From: Lepeophtheirus salmonis
Taxonomy: Eukaryota > Arthropoda > Copepoda > Siphonostomatoida > Caligidae
Assembly: GCF_016086655.4 (NCBI RefSeq)
Contig: NC_052133.2
Span: forward strand, 13,166,301 to 13,230,300
DNA length: 64,000 bases
Direction: 5' to 3'
Shown here: piece after piece, positions 11,965-24,310 of the stretch
Numbering within the stretch: the first letter of the stretch is position 1
Layout of the letters: every line of letters begins with the position of its first letter
Notes under the pieces: generated by a model
The model's database searches: none
Told to the model about the DNA's origin: nothing
What the model saw: only the letters and a program-made list of their open reading frames with translations
Program-made: the position numbers and the translations under genes

Positions 11965-12443
11965 AAAAAAAAAAAATCAAAATGTTGATTTGTTTGGAAT
12001 TTTTTTTTTCAAAACATTAAATTCTTTTGAAAAAATAGTTTTTTTAAAAAAAATTCCAAAATCGACAGTTATTTAAAAAAAATAATTTTTTTGGAAAAAA
12101 TTTCAAATATTAATTGCTATTCTCAAACAATTCAAATTACCATATCTATTATCAAAAAATTAAGTTTTTTGGAAAAAAAATCAAAATTCACAGCTTTTTA
12201 CAAAAAATTAATTTTTTTCAAATAAATTTCATTTATTAAATTTTTGGATTTAAAAGATTTCATTTATACAATTTAAAAAAAAATTTCAAATTTTAGGATA
12301 AAAAAATATAAAAATCCGTAGCTTTTTACAAAAAATTAAATTATTTAAAAAAAACAAAAATTATTAAATTTTCTAGTAAAAGCAAAAATTCCTTAATTTG
12401 GTGAGCTACATCCTCTCCTGCCTACCACCTGCGGACGCCCCTG
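11965..12443. repeat. A/T-array element with GGACGCCCCTG end
   Basis: Irregular tandem units of alternating A and T blocks with linking TCAAAA and CACAGC words, ending in GAGCTACATCC and CCTGCGGACGCCCCTG (to 12443). The end matches those at 28618, 45814 and 63638. In two copies the other end is the inverse of this motif, so it is probably a non-autonomous inverted-repeat element filled by a degenerate minisatellite. The left end of this copy was not found. Confidence 0.6.
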
Positions 12444-12489
12444 AGTTACGTATCACTTGTAATATATTCTTTCAAAATCTCAAATACCC

Positions 12490-12536
12490 CTTAGAGTGCC
12501 CCAAGTTGTACGTGTACCCATATTTGAGAATCACTG
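12490..12536 (-). repeat. hAT-like terminus
   Basis: Read on the minus strand it begins CAGTGATTCTCAAATATGGG, then TACACGTACAACTTGGGGCA. This is a common hAT end type (CAGTGNTTCTCAA with a tACGTGTA-type subterminal palindrome). No partner end or 8-bp duplication was recognised. Confidence 0.45.
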
Positions 12537-12539
12537 GCT

Positions 12540-13680
12540 TATATGACACATCATTATACAAAGAAATAGCTTGTAATTTATTGTCAGTTGTCGATTTTTC
12601 TGCCTCTATTCCTTGTATCGCTAATGCCTTCAATTCGAATTAGCTCTTGTTAAGTTGTAAAAAAATTTTATGATTAAATAAAAAAATATTCAATTGTTGA
12701 AAGTAATTGTTTCACTACTACCAACCGTGTTTGGGCTTATTTTCATTTTCTTTTTACAGAAAAGGTTGCAAGATAAAATAAAGTTAACGAATGCTAAATT
12801 GAAATTATATTATGGATGTAATTAATGCCCTTTTCTCTAGATGAATTATTTGTAAATACTGTTGCCCAATTATGCCAAACTTTAAAACGTTATACTCCTC
12901 CATGTTTTTCTTTACATATAGGTCTGATATAATTTTTTCTACAGCTGTAATATGAAGGATATTATTAAAAGTGTTTGAGGGATTTAAGAGTTGTTTTTCA
13001 TATACCTTTATAATAGGTTTATTCTTGACAAATGTCTCTCATTTATCGCTATGAGTCCTTATAAAGCATATTTGATACTAAAGAAACAAATAAGTGTTTT
13101 CAAATACCTACAAAGGACACCTCCCCCTTACTTATAGTATATAACATATATCTATATGGATTGAGTCACTCTGTCTTTAAGTAGATATTGAATACTACTA
13201 TACACCTATATAAACTAAATATTATTTATTTATTGATAAATTTAAGACTTGTAGCAGCCTACCAAACAATAACAAAAAAGAACAACAACACAATGCCTTA
13301 AATATAACTAATCCAATTACCATAAATGGACTCTCTTCCATTAATACATATCATTTTAGACTCTTATTGTCACAAATATGGGATATTACATTTGAGCAGA
13401 GGGACAACTTTTGACAAAGTACTTTTTTCGAAGAAGACAGATATACACATACCTATACACATATCTAGTGCCTAGGTAAGTATGATGAGGTCATGCAGGT
13501 ACCTCCTTGGAAAGAAGGAACGTAAAAAATGGAGGATTGAAAGACATAGTTATCCCTGAGACCGGTACATTCTAAGAATTAATAAGAGATGTAAATTCTA
13601 AGCATTTTCAGTATGTAAAAAACAAAAACGAAATATGTAATTGGTAACACTGTTTAATTGAAAAATGTACAGGGGGAGAG
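12540..13680. other. AT-rich intergenic DNA
   Basis: No coding region or repeat boundary. A good donor-like word CTAGGTAAGTATG occurs at about 13470 without a coding-like exon before it. Confidence 0.5.
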
Positions 13681-13689
13681 TAGCTTCGC

Positions 13690-14090
13690 TTGCATAACGT
13701 TATATTAGAGCTCTGTAAACAGGGGGGAGAATGAATTAAAAAAGGACATAAGGACATAGGCAACAATTATTCTGATGTTTATTCTCAATTCTACACTGAG
13801 TCCAAAAATACTTACTCGTATACTTATTATAACTAGTGATGAAAATCGTGTGAATTCTGGTCATGTTGTAAAAAACAACAACTTAAAATCAACATGGTTA
13901 CCCTGAAAATTTGAAGAAGGGCTACTTAGCTGTTATGACCTTTCATTACAAGCAGCTATGACGAGGGGGAATGAAACAAACAAGGGCATAGAAAAGAGTT
14001 TCTCAGATGACAATTCTCAATTCTACTCTGTGTCCAACAAGAATATACAATCATAACTCGGCAACAAATCACAATAAGGCTACTTTTTTA
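13690..14090 (-). repeat. Dispersed exon-intron-like module, copies 3 and 4 (partial)
   Basis: Two partial copies in tandem on the minus strand. In the first, a GAGTAAGTATTTT donor-like site (GT at 13815-13814) is followed 103 bp on by a CCCCCCTGTTTACAG acceptor-like site (AG at 13714-13713) and AGCTCTAATATAACGTTATG, resembling the copy-2 word CTAATCTAATAAAACGTCAT. The second (about 13900-14060) has a CCCCTCGTCATAG acceptor and TAATGAAAGGTCATAACAGC, near-matching copy 7 at 58100. The open frame is largely lost. Confidence 0.45.
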
Positions 14091-14713
14091 TGAGTAGACC
14101 CATATGTTCAACCGGGTTTCGAATATAATTGAATGTAGTAGAAAATTAAGTTTACTCTACAGGAATGAAATAATGATGCCATCAGCTCCGAATCAGAAAA
14201 TATTCTTTTTAGGTTGTCATCTCCAAGTAAGGAACGAGCTATTCAAATACACTCGATTTTTATCAATACTTATCCAACTAGTCACAAGAGTTACTCACCG
14301 TCTTTAATGAGGATACACACTTTATACTAAGATACTATGTCCTCGAAAATGATATAATATTTATAACATCTTCTGCTCAGATTGTCAATTACAAAAAATA
14401 TTGTTCAATAGAAAATGCTTTATAATTACGGAAAAGTGAATCATGATATATTTTTAATACAAATAATCTATAATTGGGAACGCAAACATACGTTACATTA
14501 CTGATCAGGTAGCTTTAGAGGATGAAAATAACATTGAAACTGGTAAGCTGAGAAGTTTGACTTGCAAATTTCGATATCTTTTGCTTTCCTAGAGATTGAT
14601 GGAGTATTGACAAGTATATATTTTAAGAAAAGTGTATGCTGACGATTTGCAAAGAGAATCTTCTTTGATGAAAATTCAAACGTCATCAGAAGATAAAAAC
14701 CACTATAGTGATC

Positions 14714-14839
14714 TCAGTTAGCAAATAGGTCAACTCTCACAGTAAGTCTATTTCTTAGTGGAAATCTCTCAAGCGTATTTTTTACGCTCACCGGGATTCT
14801 AGCAACTTTTACATCACTACGCTTTCCCATGAGGATGTC
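14714..14839 (-). CDS. Short coding-like ORF, unrecognised
   Basis: A 38-codon ORF from an ATG at 14830 to TGA at 14714 reads MGKRSDVKVARIP, then VKNTLERFPLRNRLTVRVD and LFAN. Its basic, mixed composition differs from the K/N/F/I-rich readings typical of noise here. A GTGAGC donor-like word lies within it, so it could be part of a larger gene. No family recognised; may be chance. Confidence 0.2.
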   Translation of the reverse strand, partial: DILMGKRSDVKVARIPVSVKNTLERFPLRNRLTVRVDLFAN

Positions 14840-16990
14840 TTATTTCGATGTGGAATAATATAAAAAATAACATTTTCCAAATGGGGGTGCAAATGTGATG
14901 CGTATATTTATGTACTTGTATATACATTTGTAAATATTGCATGTATTACGAACGTGGATGCAAATATTTCTGAAATGCAAATAATAGTATTTAATTTATC
15001 ACTTGTTTGGAAATTTGAGTGGTTAAGGGTCAGATCAACTTTGGTAGATGGGGATTAAAGTAATTTGCGATTTCTCAACCACCACCTATTATATATAATT
15101 TCCATTCTGATGATGTCTATGTTCAATACATAGGAACTCAGAAGGGAAAATAAGATATCATCATTTTGAAATTGCAAATATTTCAGTACCCACGTAAACA
15201 TAGATACAAATATTATTTGTATTGCCCGCACGGTTGTGAAAATAATCACATACAATACGGTTAAGTATATGTGTCAAAATATCTGTTAAGGGATAAAGTT
15301 CCTTATAAAAAATCTTATGAATTGGTTTTGCCACCCCTGTCCACAATTGATGCAAATTATTTTAAACATCTGAAGTAAAGTGTTAATGGGTACATTCTAC
15401 AGCTTAGACTAAACATTTAGTTGAAGAATAATTTTGCATTATTAAGAAATACCTATTTCCAAATTTACCATTTGTAAATATGGCTTGAAGTTTGTCTAAT
15501 GAAACAATAAATATTCTAATTTTTTTACTAGCCTGGTTCAATTAAGATCCGACAAACAAAAATGAGTTTCACACCCCTGATTGAATGTTTCTTATAATTA
15601 TTCAATACTCTTAACATTTGACAGAAGTGAAATAATTATTAACATAGAATTAAACAGAGGTGTTCACATGACTGAGTCAAATCTTGTCTGCAATCAAACA
15701 AATGAAAGTCTAATTTGAGTAACGAGCTTTTTCACTTGTTTTACTAGTCAAATCTAAAATCCTAGTTAAAAAAAGCGTTACCAAACAACATGAGGATTTT
15801 TATTTTAAGTTTTCAATTTGCATAGCTCTATGTACATTCATTAGTCAACTTTAGTGTTACATTTACCAATTGATTTGATTGAGTATACTTTAGAGTGCTC
15901 AATTTTTGGCAGGTGTAGAAAATGTATTCCCAAGTCAGCTGCCGTTGGTAGTATTACATATTATTACAATACAATTATTTTATATTAGTAGGTAGGAAAC
16001 AATTGAAAGTTATTTTTAAAACTTATCACTCCAAAATAAAATAAACTCTTTCATTCATATATATTTAAAGCTACTCTTTGGATAAACCAAGTTTATTTTT
16101 ATTATTTAATATGTGAAAAAATTAGGAGAAAAATGTGTTTAATTTTGTTCTTTTGTCCGAAATATGTCGTCCCAGTATTTTTCTCCCTTTAAAATTATCA
16201 ACTTTGATATTTGGTAGAGAACAAACTGTTTGCTCTGTTTTTTTTTTTTGCAGTAAAGTTGACAAGTTTTTTTTTTAGCATGATCAAATGTTTGGTGCTG
16301 ACAGCAAAAAATATCAAATAATTAAAACTAATTGTGTTGCAAATATGTACATAATGTTTAACATTTTGCTTGTTGCAATCAAGATTCGGCAAAAACAAAT
16401 TCAGAAATAAAGTTGGAATGAATATTTTTATTTTTAGATCAAAGTGTATCTCTTTATACGTATATACGCATTATGGAGCATTGAATTCCTCATGATGGTA
16501 AAAAATAATAATAAAATTAAACAATTATTGTTATGTTGATTGAATTGGTCTCATCCATAAAGAAATGTAATAATGACGAATATAAAAGAATTACATTGAA
16601 AGAGCCATAAAGTTTTATAATACTTTTGTTACAAAAGAGAATCTACATATCTGATGTTAGGCTGTAGGTACATAAATATAATACAGAGTGATATGTGAAA
16701 AAAGATTTCAATGTCTAGACACCTTTAAAATCTATTTATAAGACTTTTCGTACATTAAAAATGTAAGGATCAGCTAAATGTTCGCTCTTTACGGATTTTG
16801 ATATATGCAAAAGATAAAAAACAAAACAAAGTATTCTTGATTCCTGAGCTTGCAACTCGGACTCATTATACTGCAACTTCAGACTAGATTAGGATTCGAG
16901 GTGAAAGATTCAGACTTGAATATGTAGGGAAAGGAGTATTATCTAAATTGTGGTGAGTGTAATGACATCGCCTAAGAGAATTTTATTAAA
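14840..16990. other. AT-rich intergenic DNA
   Basis: No supported gene or repeat. Short open stretches at 15055-15355 on the minus strand show no recognisable motif. Confidence 0.5.
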
Positions 16991-17735
16991 TAGGGGCGTC
17001 AGAAGGATTATATTTTCGTGGGCTTATTTGTAAGAATTTTTTTGATAAAAAAATAAAATTTTTATGAAAAAATATTGTGAAATTAATCTTTTTTGGAAAA
17101 CAACTGTAAAAAATGTCAAAAACCAAATTTTTTTATACATAAATTTTTTGAAAAAAATCAAAATTTTAAAGTTTTTCGAAATTTTTTGAAAAATCCACAG
17201 GAATTAACACAGAATTAGACTTTTTAAATAAAAATTTCAAAAAGAATAAAAATTTCAAAAAGTCATATATATCAAAAAAATATTTTTTTGAATAAAAATT
17301 TCAAAAAGTCATATATATTATCAAAAAAATATTTTTTCGAATAAAAATTCAAAAAACCATAGATAGCTATCCTTCAAAAAATAATTTTTTAGAGAAAAAA
17401 TCAACAATTAACGGCTTTTCACGCAAAATTAAATTTTTTGGATACAAATTCAAAAAGGAAATTTCAAATATAATATTTGAAAACAAAAATTCACAGCTGT
17501 TTTTCCAAAGTAAATTTATCGGTAAAATGATTCAAAAATCTATAGATGCTAATAAAAAACTAAATTTTTCGAAAACCGTTCATAAATTAAATTTTAGGTA
17601 TTAATTTTTTTGGGGAAAAAAATTAAGAAAGTAAAATTTAATAATTAATTTTTTGAAAAAAAAATCAAAAATACAGTTTTCCAGTCAACAACAAAAAGAA
17701 TTAATTAGGGAAGGGGGGTTACATCCCCTATATGG
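16991..17735. repeat. Large A/T-array element
   Basis: The left border TAGGGGCGTCAGAAGGATTA resembles the inverted GGACGCCCCTG end of this family. The inside is alternating A and T blocks with TCAAAAA links, and the right border GGTTACATCCCC resembles the GGCTACATCCCC word near the right end of sister copies. The terminal GACGCCC word is missing here, so the right end is eroded. Confidence 0.5.
17243..17340. repeat. Local tandem repeat inside the A/T array
   Basis: Two near-identical units of about 48-50 bp, each with AATAAAAATTTCAAAAAGTC followed by ATATAT and ATCAAAAAAATATTTTTT. They show recent unit duplication within the array. Confidence 0.6.
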
Positions 17736-18690
17736 TAAATTTGATACACAACATATCTGCATGAGATATTACTATTAACTGGAATGCTTCTTGTTCCCAC
17801 TATTCTTCTGATTTTCAAAATAGAGAGGAATGTATATTAATAAAGCAAAGTTTTTCTGGATTAATGAATGTATGATGGAATGAAAATCATTTATTTTCTT
17901 AGTCTATGATCTAACGATGTAGTTATATTGATAAAATCTCACAGGTGTTTTGTATGTAGCATTGGATGTTTATACAGAGTGCATTGAAGTATTCATATTT
18001 TTGATCTAAAAAATGACAATGAAATCATTTTATTGATATATTGTTGGCGTTTTCATGTAGAAGTGAGTTTGTGCTACTAAGGCTCAGCCAGATAGTTTCT
18101 TTGAGACTAAATCACTCCATGGTTTTTCAGTTATTACGTCATATTTTTTCTCTAGTTGTTATTATATTTATGTTTCATTATTATGTTGATTATTTAATTC
18201 TTCAGGAGTGAACATTTTTCATCTATGTATTGAGTAGCTACTTGTGAGTTAGCTCAAGAATTTTTTGAGTAATATTGATAATTTCTTGGGCAGTTGTCTT
18301 CTATATTTTTTATGCAAAGTGTGTCTGTTCCATTACGCTTATTTACTCTGGGCATAAACTGTATAACAAAACTAAATATCTCACTTCAATGTGGGTACGA
18401 TTTATCTGGGGATGAATTTTGCAGGGAATGCTTTTACAAGGAATATATATTAACACGTCACACTATAGGTATATTCAAATTTCATAGAGAGTAATTAGTT
18501 ATTTTCCTTCCCTGTGATTCTTTTTTTATCAAACTAACAAAGGGAAAGTTAAAATAAAAATGAGTTTTGTAATTTTCCACGAACCTTATAAAGGATTCAG
18601 TTGCATTTATAAAATTTACTATTAAAGTATTTATCTCAAAACGTCATAGTGTTGCATTCCTCTGTTACCCTTTTAGCACTTATCCATCTA

Positions 18691-19495
18691 CACAGTGGCC
18701 CATTAAATCTGAATTCTTTGAATTTTAAACTTAAACAAGATATAATTTATGATTAAAAATAGAATTTCAACAAAATTAATGATATTAGTAGATATGTGTC
18801 TGAAATCTCTTAATTATTAATATAGAATCCTTTAGCAGCATTAAGCTTCAGACGGCGGGGAAAGGCTATGCACCCGGTCCAGATGTATTCGTCTGTCATA
18901 GCGTCCCAAGGCTAGCTGACAGTAGCATTGATTGCCTCGTTATTTGAATTAAAGGCATGGTCGAGGGTGTTGAGATCAGGGCTGTAGGCGCGCAAAAGTG
19001 TCAAAAATGAGCTCAAACAACTCATTGTCTCATGGGGTTCTTTCATGGCCAGTGTCAATAGTGACGTCTTCAACATCACAAGGCTCTTTCATCCAACTTT
19101 TTTAGAGCTCTCCGGACAGTTTGATATAAAACCCTGTGATCTTTTACATGGGTTCCCATGGACTTGAGAGGGATTAGGCTGGTCTGTGTTTTTTTAAAAT
19201 TCCTATTGGTCCAGTTTGGACTTTTTGACTGAGTCCTTCCTCCTTTCAAACATTTCGGACTTGCTGAAGGAGTTGAAGGTAAAGGGGAGATGGACAACTG
19301 CTTGGAATGTGCAAATGGAAATTGGTCGATCATGTTCAAGTGTCATTTTCTCTACTTTTACGAAAGCTAGAGAGCTCGGTTTATTGTGTTTTGTAACTAA
19401 TTGTTTATGCTATATCAAAATATGAATTGTTTTATTCACCTAATCTTAATTAATTATTTAATTAGTAAGTGTTCAGATTTCAATGGATCACCTGG
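18691..19495 (-). mobile_element. Internally deleted Tc1/mariner-like element (copy B)
   Basis: Left end CACAGTGGCCCATTAAATCT (18691) and right end, inverse, CCAGGTGATCCATTGAAATC (to 19495), each flanked by TA. It is about 805 bp, almost the same size and order as copy A: an inverted C-terminal piece on the left and an N-terminal piece on the right. The shared size suggests a common deletion derivative. The ends are degenerate relative to the family consensus CAGAGTGGTCCATTAAAATC. Confidence 0.8.
18840..19339 (-). pseudogene. Transposase remnant in copy B
   Basis: Starts at an ATG (19339) with MNMIDQFPFAHSKQ, then KSMGTHVKDHR and TVRRALKKLDERAL, the N-terminal DNA-binding region. In other frames further left come YSPDLNTLDH (third catalytic aspartate region, normally SPDLNPLD), WDAMTDEYIWTGCIAFPRRL and a C-terminus GFYINN. 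The core from the first to the second catalytic aspartate is missing. Several stops and shifts; inactive. Confidence 0.7.
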
Positions 19496-19610
19496 TATAT
19501 CAAAGGCTCAAAAAATTGAAGGAGAGAGTTTGAGCTCCCAAAGTCGGTTAAAAATAATTGAAGCATTTATTGCATCTGAATAATTAAGTATCCACACTTC
19601 TCTTGGTCAG

Positions 19611-19744
19611 AAAATCTACCTATACCACTGGTTGACATTAAACAGATTGCAGCCCACACGCGTATTGTGAAACCATCTTTTAAGGAACCCAACAATGACG
19701 TTTACTACCCCCAAGTGATGCATATTTTAGGGTTCAAAAGTTAA
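19611..19744 (+). CDS. Candidate terminal exon or processed-gene fragment
   Basis: After a pyrimidine-rich CACTTCTCTTGGTCAG acceptor-like site the frame reads NLPIPLVDIKQIAAHTRIV, KPSFKEPNNDVYYPQV and MHILGFKS, then TAA at 19742. An AATAAA followed by a run of A lies about 7 bp downstream. The composition is clearly coding-like. The A-run directly after AATAAA also fits a processed retrocopy. Upstream, 19495-19583 is open in another frame (LKIIEAFIASE). No family recognised; it lies just right of copy B. Confidence 0.35.
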
Positions 19745-20269
19745 AGAGGCACAATAAAAAAAAAATTGATTCTTTTTACAAAATTTATTATGTAATTAAA
19801 AAAAAAAAAACAAGAATCGAAATGTATCTTCAGAAAGAACAAGATTACACAAAAATGAAAATACCTTATGAATGACACCTAATAGAAAGAAAATGCAAGA
19901 TTTATTCGAAATTACCCTAAAAAAATTGCAGAAAACAATAAGACAGATAACTTTCAACAATTCCAAAAGACAAAGTCACTTATGTAAGCAATATAGAGGT
20001 TCAGTGATACATATATATATTTATATATAGAGTTCATCTTCAGAAACTGAAATAAAAGCCTAATCTAAAACAATTAGGCAAAACAAAGATTTATTTATAA
20101 GAAGCAGAAGTTTATAACATATGTCCTAGAATGTGGGAGTGGTTTTTATTAGTTTTCAATCCGAAGAAGGTTTTTAACTTAATATAGTTGTTAGCATTAT
20201 TAGTTCATCTTTGAAGAGAGAACATTCAAGTACTAATTAATTACTAGTAATTTTCTTATGAAGTAAGGG

Positions 20270-20620
20270 ATATACAATTAGGGTTTACTCGGGAGTTGTA
20301 ACTGTAAGTTCTTGCTGTACTTGGAGTAGAAGTGAGGATCAAAATTGACGTAATTCCAGTCCAAATGTCTTTGCTATTTAAGGAGTGGTATATTGGTTCA
20401 TTTCTTTATTCTTACCATTACTTGAGGCTGAAATAATAAAGAGTCATTCCCCAGCTAAGCTGCTCTCCTCTCAAACATTGCTCAATTTAAAAAAATTACC
20501 ACATTCATTTTCGCTTTATTTTATTTGTAGATACGGGAAGGACAAATTTTATGCGTCACCGATAAGAAGCGAGTCAATAAATAATAATCTTTTGAAAAAG
20601 AAAAATATTGTTTAAGAATT
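20270..20620 (+). repeat. Dispersed exon-intron-like module, copy 5
   Basis: Plus-strand copy aligning to the reverse of copy 1. CTCGGGAGTTGTAACT is followed by GTAAGT (GT at 20304), a 123-bp gap, then ATTCTTACCATTACTTGAG and GCTGAAATAATAAAGAGTCA. The frame after the acceptor reads AEIIKSHSPAKLLSSQTLL, comparable with ADLIEYY and ANLIKRH in copies 1 and 2. Diverged, but the splice-like signals are kept. Confidence 0.5.
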
Positions 20621-22230
20621 TGTCAAATCAGAAGCATTCATCCCCGAGTGCAATAATGATCTGTTCTTTCGTAAATAAGAAAAATCAAAAGGAATGTATT
20701 CATTTAAAAATCCGAGAAAATGTGACAAATTTCTTCGGAAAATAATAAAAGAGAAAATCACAACAAACACTTTCTTCAAAAATAACAAAAAATATAATAT
20801 AAACGTTCATCTTTCCTACCCTACTTTCATACAATTTTGAAGGATGGTTGTAAAATAAAAATGAATTTCATTGTTGTCCAGGAAGACCTCATAAAAAATA
20901 AAAGGAATAGAGAACATGTTTCCTTTATTATTTAAGATATTTACTGTAATTACTATTCCTTAGATTTAACAGACTATAAATTCCTTTAATTTATGGTTTA
21001 ACTTTATTGGAAAAAGGTATGTAGTTTCTGAATTTGTAAATGTTTTTATAACGTGGACCTATTTGGTTATGTTATGTATTGAAATCTATAAAAATGACAC
21101 TATTTCATTAATCACTCTCTATAATAGAATTTGGAAAAGTTTCTACCTGTTATACTTAAACCCATTAGGTCCGAGACTAAAAATTATTTACACATTTCAA
21201 CACTTCCTTCTATTGAAATAATATTTTTTTAAATAAAAAATGGATACATACAGCTTTCAAAAATTTTACAAATGTGATGACTTCATAAGTCTAATTTGCC
21301 TCTTTCCCCGATACACCACCAAAAATCCCACTTAAGACTCAACAAAAAAACCATGCGGGCAAAAGAAAAGGGTACCTAGGGGAATGAGGCATAGTTCTCC
21401 TTTGCCCGTTGTTTCACGAAAAATCGTTCTATTGTCACTTTGTTAATGCACCAATGTACAAAGAGTAACCTCAAGTACTGAAAATTTACTTACAGAAAAA
21501 GGCAGAAGATATATTGTTTACACATTAATAAAGAGAATTAGGTAAATGACTACCACAACACCAACGGAAGAAAAAGTAGAAGATATTGAGATAGAAAGAT
21601 AAACTCTCTGTAGTTAGCTACAGCAATATATATATATATTTATTTTACTCAATTGCTTTTAATTGTACTTAAAACATTTATTATGTAATATCTCTGCTTC
21701 TGCAAACAAAAAAAAATCCTCAAAAATTCCTAAGGGAGGTCCATGATTGATCTTATAATTCAGTTTTTTTCGTGTTTTTCTTTAAAAAGACAGTAAGTGT
21801 TATTTTATAAAGTGAAGAGGAATTTTTCATAACAAATTGTTTGATGTTTTTAAAAAGGCCGCACCTTTCAAAGCAATCAAGTTCTGAATGTTTTTGCTCT
21901 TTTTAAATCTTTAAACGATTAAAATTCAATTTAAAAAACAGGTTGATATTTTTTTTTAATAAGTTGATATCTTTTTGAACAATGAATTTTAGATAATTAA
22001 CAACTGGGTCTTTGTAATCTTTGTATATCTTTGTTATTAAATATGGAAGAATCTGTTTAAATTTATGCAAAAATTTATTTAAAATGTGAGAAAAAAATTA
22101 TATAAATGATTACACAAAAGAAGAAAAAAATATTGAGATAGCAAGAGAAACAGTATTCAGTATTAATCTAATAAAAAATACAAAAGAATTTTATTATGTT
22201 ATATTGGTTTGTCTTAAACACTGGGGTTTC
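20621..22230. other. AT-rich intergenic DNA
   Basis: No gene recognised. An imperfect inverted repeat surrounds 21355-21410 (CGGGCAAAAGAAAAGGG against CTCCTTTGCCCG). Confidence 0.5.
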
Positions 22231-22235
22231 CCAAC

Positions 22236-22706
22236 TAGCTGTGTTGGGTACCGGGCTGGAAATATTAGACCGGTCTGATCCCGTATGAATTTCGTTGGAA
22301 AAAATTAATTTGGTCCTTTAAAAAAGTTCTGTCTAGACAGGTCCCAGAAAAAAAAATCGGTGTAGATTGGGCTAAAAGAAAAAAATCGGTCTTTTTTAAA
22401 TTTAGTTTGGCAAAGTCTATTATTAGGCTGCTGCTTCCAGGGCCTAACAGTCGCAGGCAAGCAAGTTGTAATATAATGAAAAAAAAAAAATATTTTGACG
22501 ATATGTGAATAATTTATATATATATATCAAGTATCTTATTAGGCCTAATGAAGAATCGAAATTTTTAGGGAAAATTCCAAGGACAGACAGTCAAGGACTT
22601 GTCTGTGGAACTGACGGTCTTAAAGACAGACCTCAAAGAGTGACAGTCCTAAGGACTGGTCCTAGGACTGAACTGGACCGAATAAATAAATACCGACACA
22701 ACACTA
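22236..22706. mobile_element. Small inverted-repeat element, TAGTGTTGG family, copy 1
   Basis: Left TAGCTGTGTTGGGTACCGG and right, inverse, TAGTGTTGTGTCGGTA. The interior is rich in short inverted words (GGTCCTAGGACTG, GACAGTCCTAAGGACT, TCTAGACAGG) and has no transposase. It resembles a MITE. Sister copies lie at 24268 and 28687. Confidence 0.45.
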
Positions 22707-23681
22707 CCCTACGCGTTGTGGCGCACTACATTTTTTAATTAAATCTCATGAATTTAACTATATATGAATATGATTTTTTTAAGTACTTCATATCTAAAGA
22801 AGAATAACAAAGGATATTATCTAGATCATCTTTAGTTTCATTAGCAAAAAATATATATATTCATGAAGAGATTTAATGTTGAAACTACTATGCGTTCTGG
22901 GGTGTTTAAACACGGCACTAATTGGCTAAATTATTCTCTGTATTATTATTTATATTTTGAAAAACTAAATTTTTTTATTAGAAAAACTACACATTTTAAA
23001 TAATTTTTTTCCCCCATTGCCACAAAACCATTCTCGAGTGATTATTCAAATAACTAAATTCAGAATAACATATCTAAAGAAAAAATACATAAAATTAGCC
23101 TGTGATTAGCTAGTCATTCACACAAAATTGTTATACAAATATTATTTTTAATAAAGTTTGAATTACAATTGTATTCTCCGACTAGTTATTGTCAACACAC
23201 ACTATATAATACTATAAAAATAAATTAAATTTTAGCCCAGCTTTTCAAGTGACTACATATATTGTTGGTATTTTAGTGGGAAAAAAAATTAAAATCGGTA
23301 CCTAAACCCCTTCCCCCTAAAAAGAAAATTATTTTTTCACCCATGAATGCTTATTTTTTAATGTTTTTTCAAAATAATAAGAATGAACTCCCCAATGTCG
23401 TGATCATTAAAGTTTTTTCATGATTAAATCAATACTTATATAACATTTTAAATTTATAAAGTACAGTTTTAAGGTAATATACATTTTTGTATGTAAATTG
23501 TTTGTCTTCAGAATAAAAAATGAGGATTACATTCTATGTATCACTTGAGAAGATAAACATAAATATAACTTTTTTAATTTAACAGCATAACTTTAAATTT
23601 GAAACTTTTGAAAATCAGCAAAGTAACTTTATTATTGAAACGTCTGAATCCCTTCACAAATAGAGAGTCGTTGAAAAAAAG

Positions 23682-23731
23682 TCATTTTCAAATGGATATA
23701 AGGGTTTACCCTTATATCCATTTGAAAATGA
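23682..23731. repeat. Perfect 23-bp hairpin
   Basis: TCATTTTCAAATGGATATAA plus GGG (23682-23704) is followed after a 4-base TTTA loop by its exact inverse (23709-23731). It abuts the first copy of the 96-bp duplication. Confidence 0.9.
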
Positions 23732-23826
23732 AAGAGTGGTTCTAGGACTGACAAATTTTATTAGTACCGTACTCATAAGACTACTGTATTTTTAAACCGA
23801 TCCAACACTTATAAAAGTTCCTGAAA
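23731..23826. repeat. 96-bp direct repeat, copy 1
   Basis: Matches 24609-24704 at 95 of 96 positions (T/A difference at 23810). It includes ACCGATCCAACACT, the end motif of the small inverted-repeat family, plus 16 bp beyond it. Confidence 0.9.
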
Positions 23827-24104
23827 ATGAATGTAAAACTCCCGTTGATGACTGAAACATTACAAACACAACAATTTCATTAAAATACAACAAAAACATC
23901 TAATTAGCGGGTCACCCTAAAATTAGACACCGTAGTATGTACGCTAAAAAAATTGGAAGAAATTTGCCTTTTTGGCGAGCTTTGAATTTTTATAAGACCT
24001 TAAAACTCTATTTTATTAACTTAAAATGTTATATAACTATTTATTTACGCAAAAAAGCTTTAAGGATAACTACATGAATAAGTAATGTATGTCTCCACAA
24101 AAGA

Positions 24105-24310
24105 CTGGGAGTAACAATGCAGTTTGTACCTGGGAGTTATTTGTGTAAGTCCTTGTTGAACCAATGAATCAACATTAAACTAAATCTAGCCTAAATGTTC
24201 TTGCCGGGGTGGGATTTGTGTTTATTTCCTTCATTTCAGAGCTACTTGCATCTGATTTAATAAAACATAGTGTTGGATCCGTCCTGGGACTTATTTCCTA
24301 ATCAATCCGG
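24105..24310 (+). repeat. Dispersed exon-intron-like module, copy 6
   Basis: GTAACAATGCAGTTTGTACC then TGGGAGTTATTTGT and GTAAGT (GT at 24145), followed by TTATTTCCTTCATTTCAG (AG at 24239). The open reading across this is FVFISFISELLASDLIKH, the closest match to copy 1 (FVFISFISRLLVADLIEY). It is cut at about 24268 by the start of an inverted-repeat element. Confidence 0.55.
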
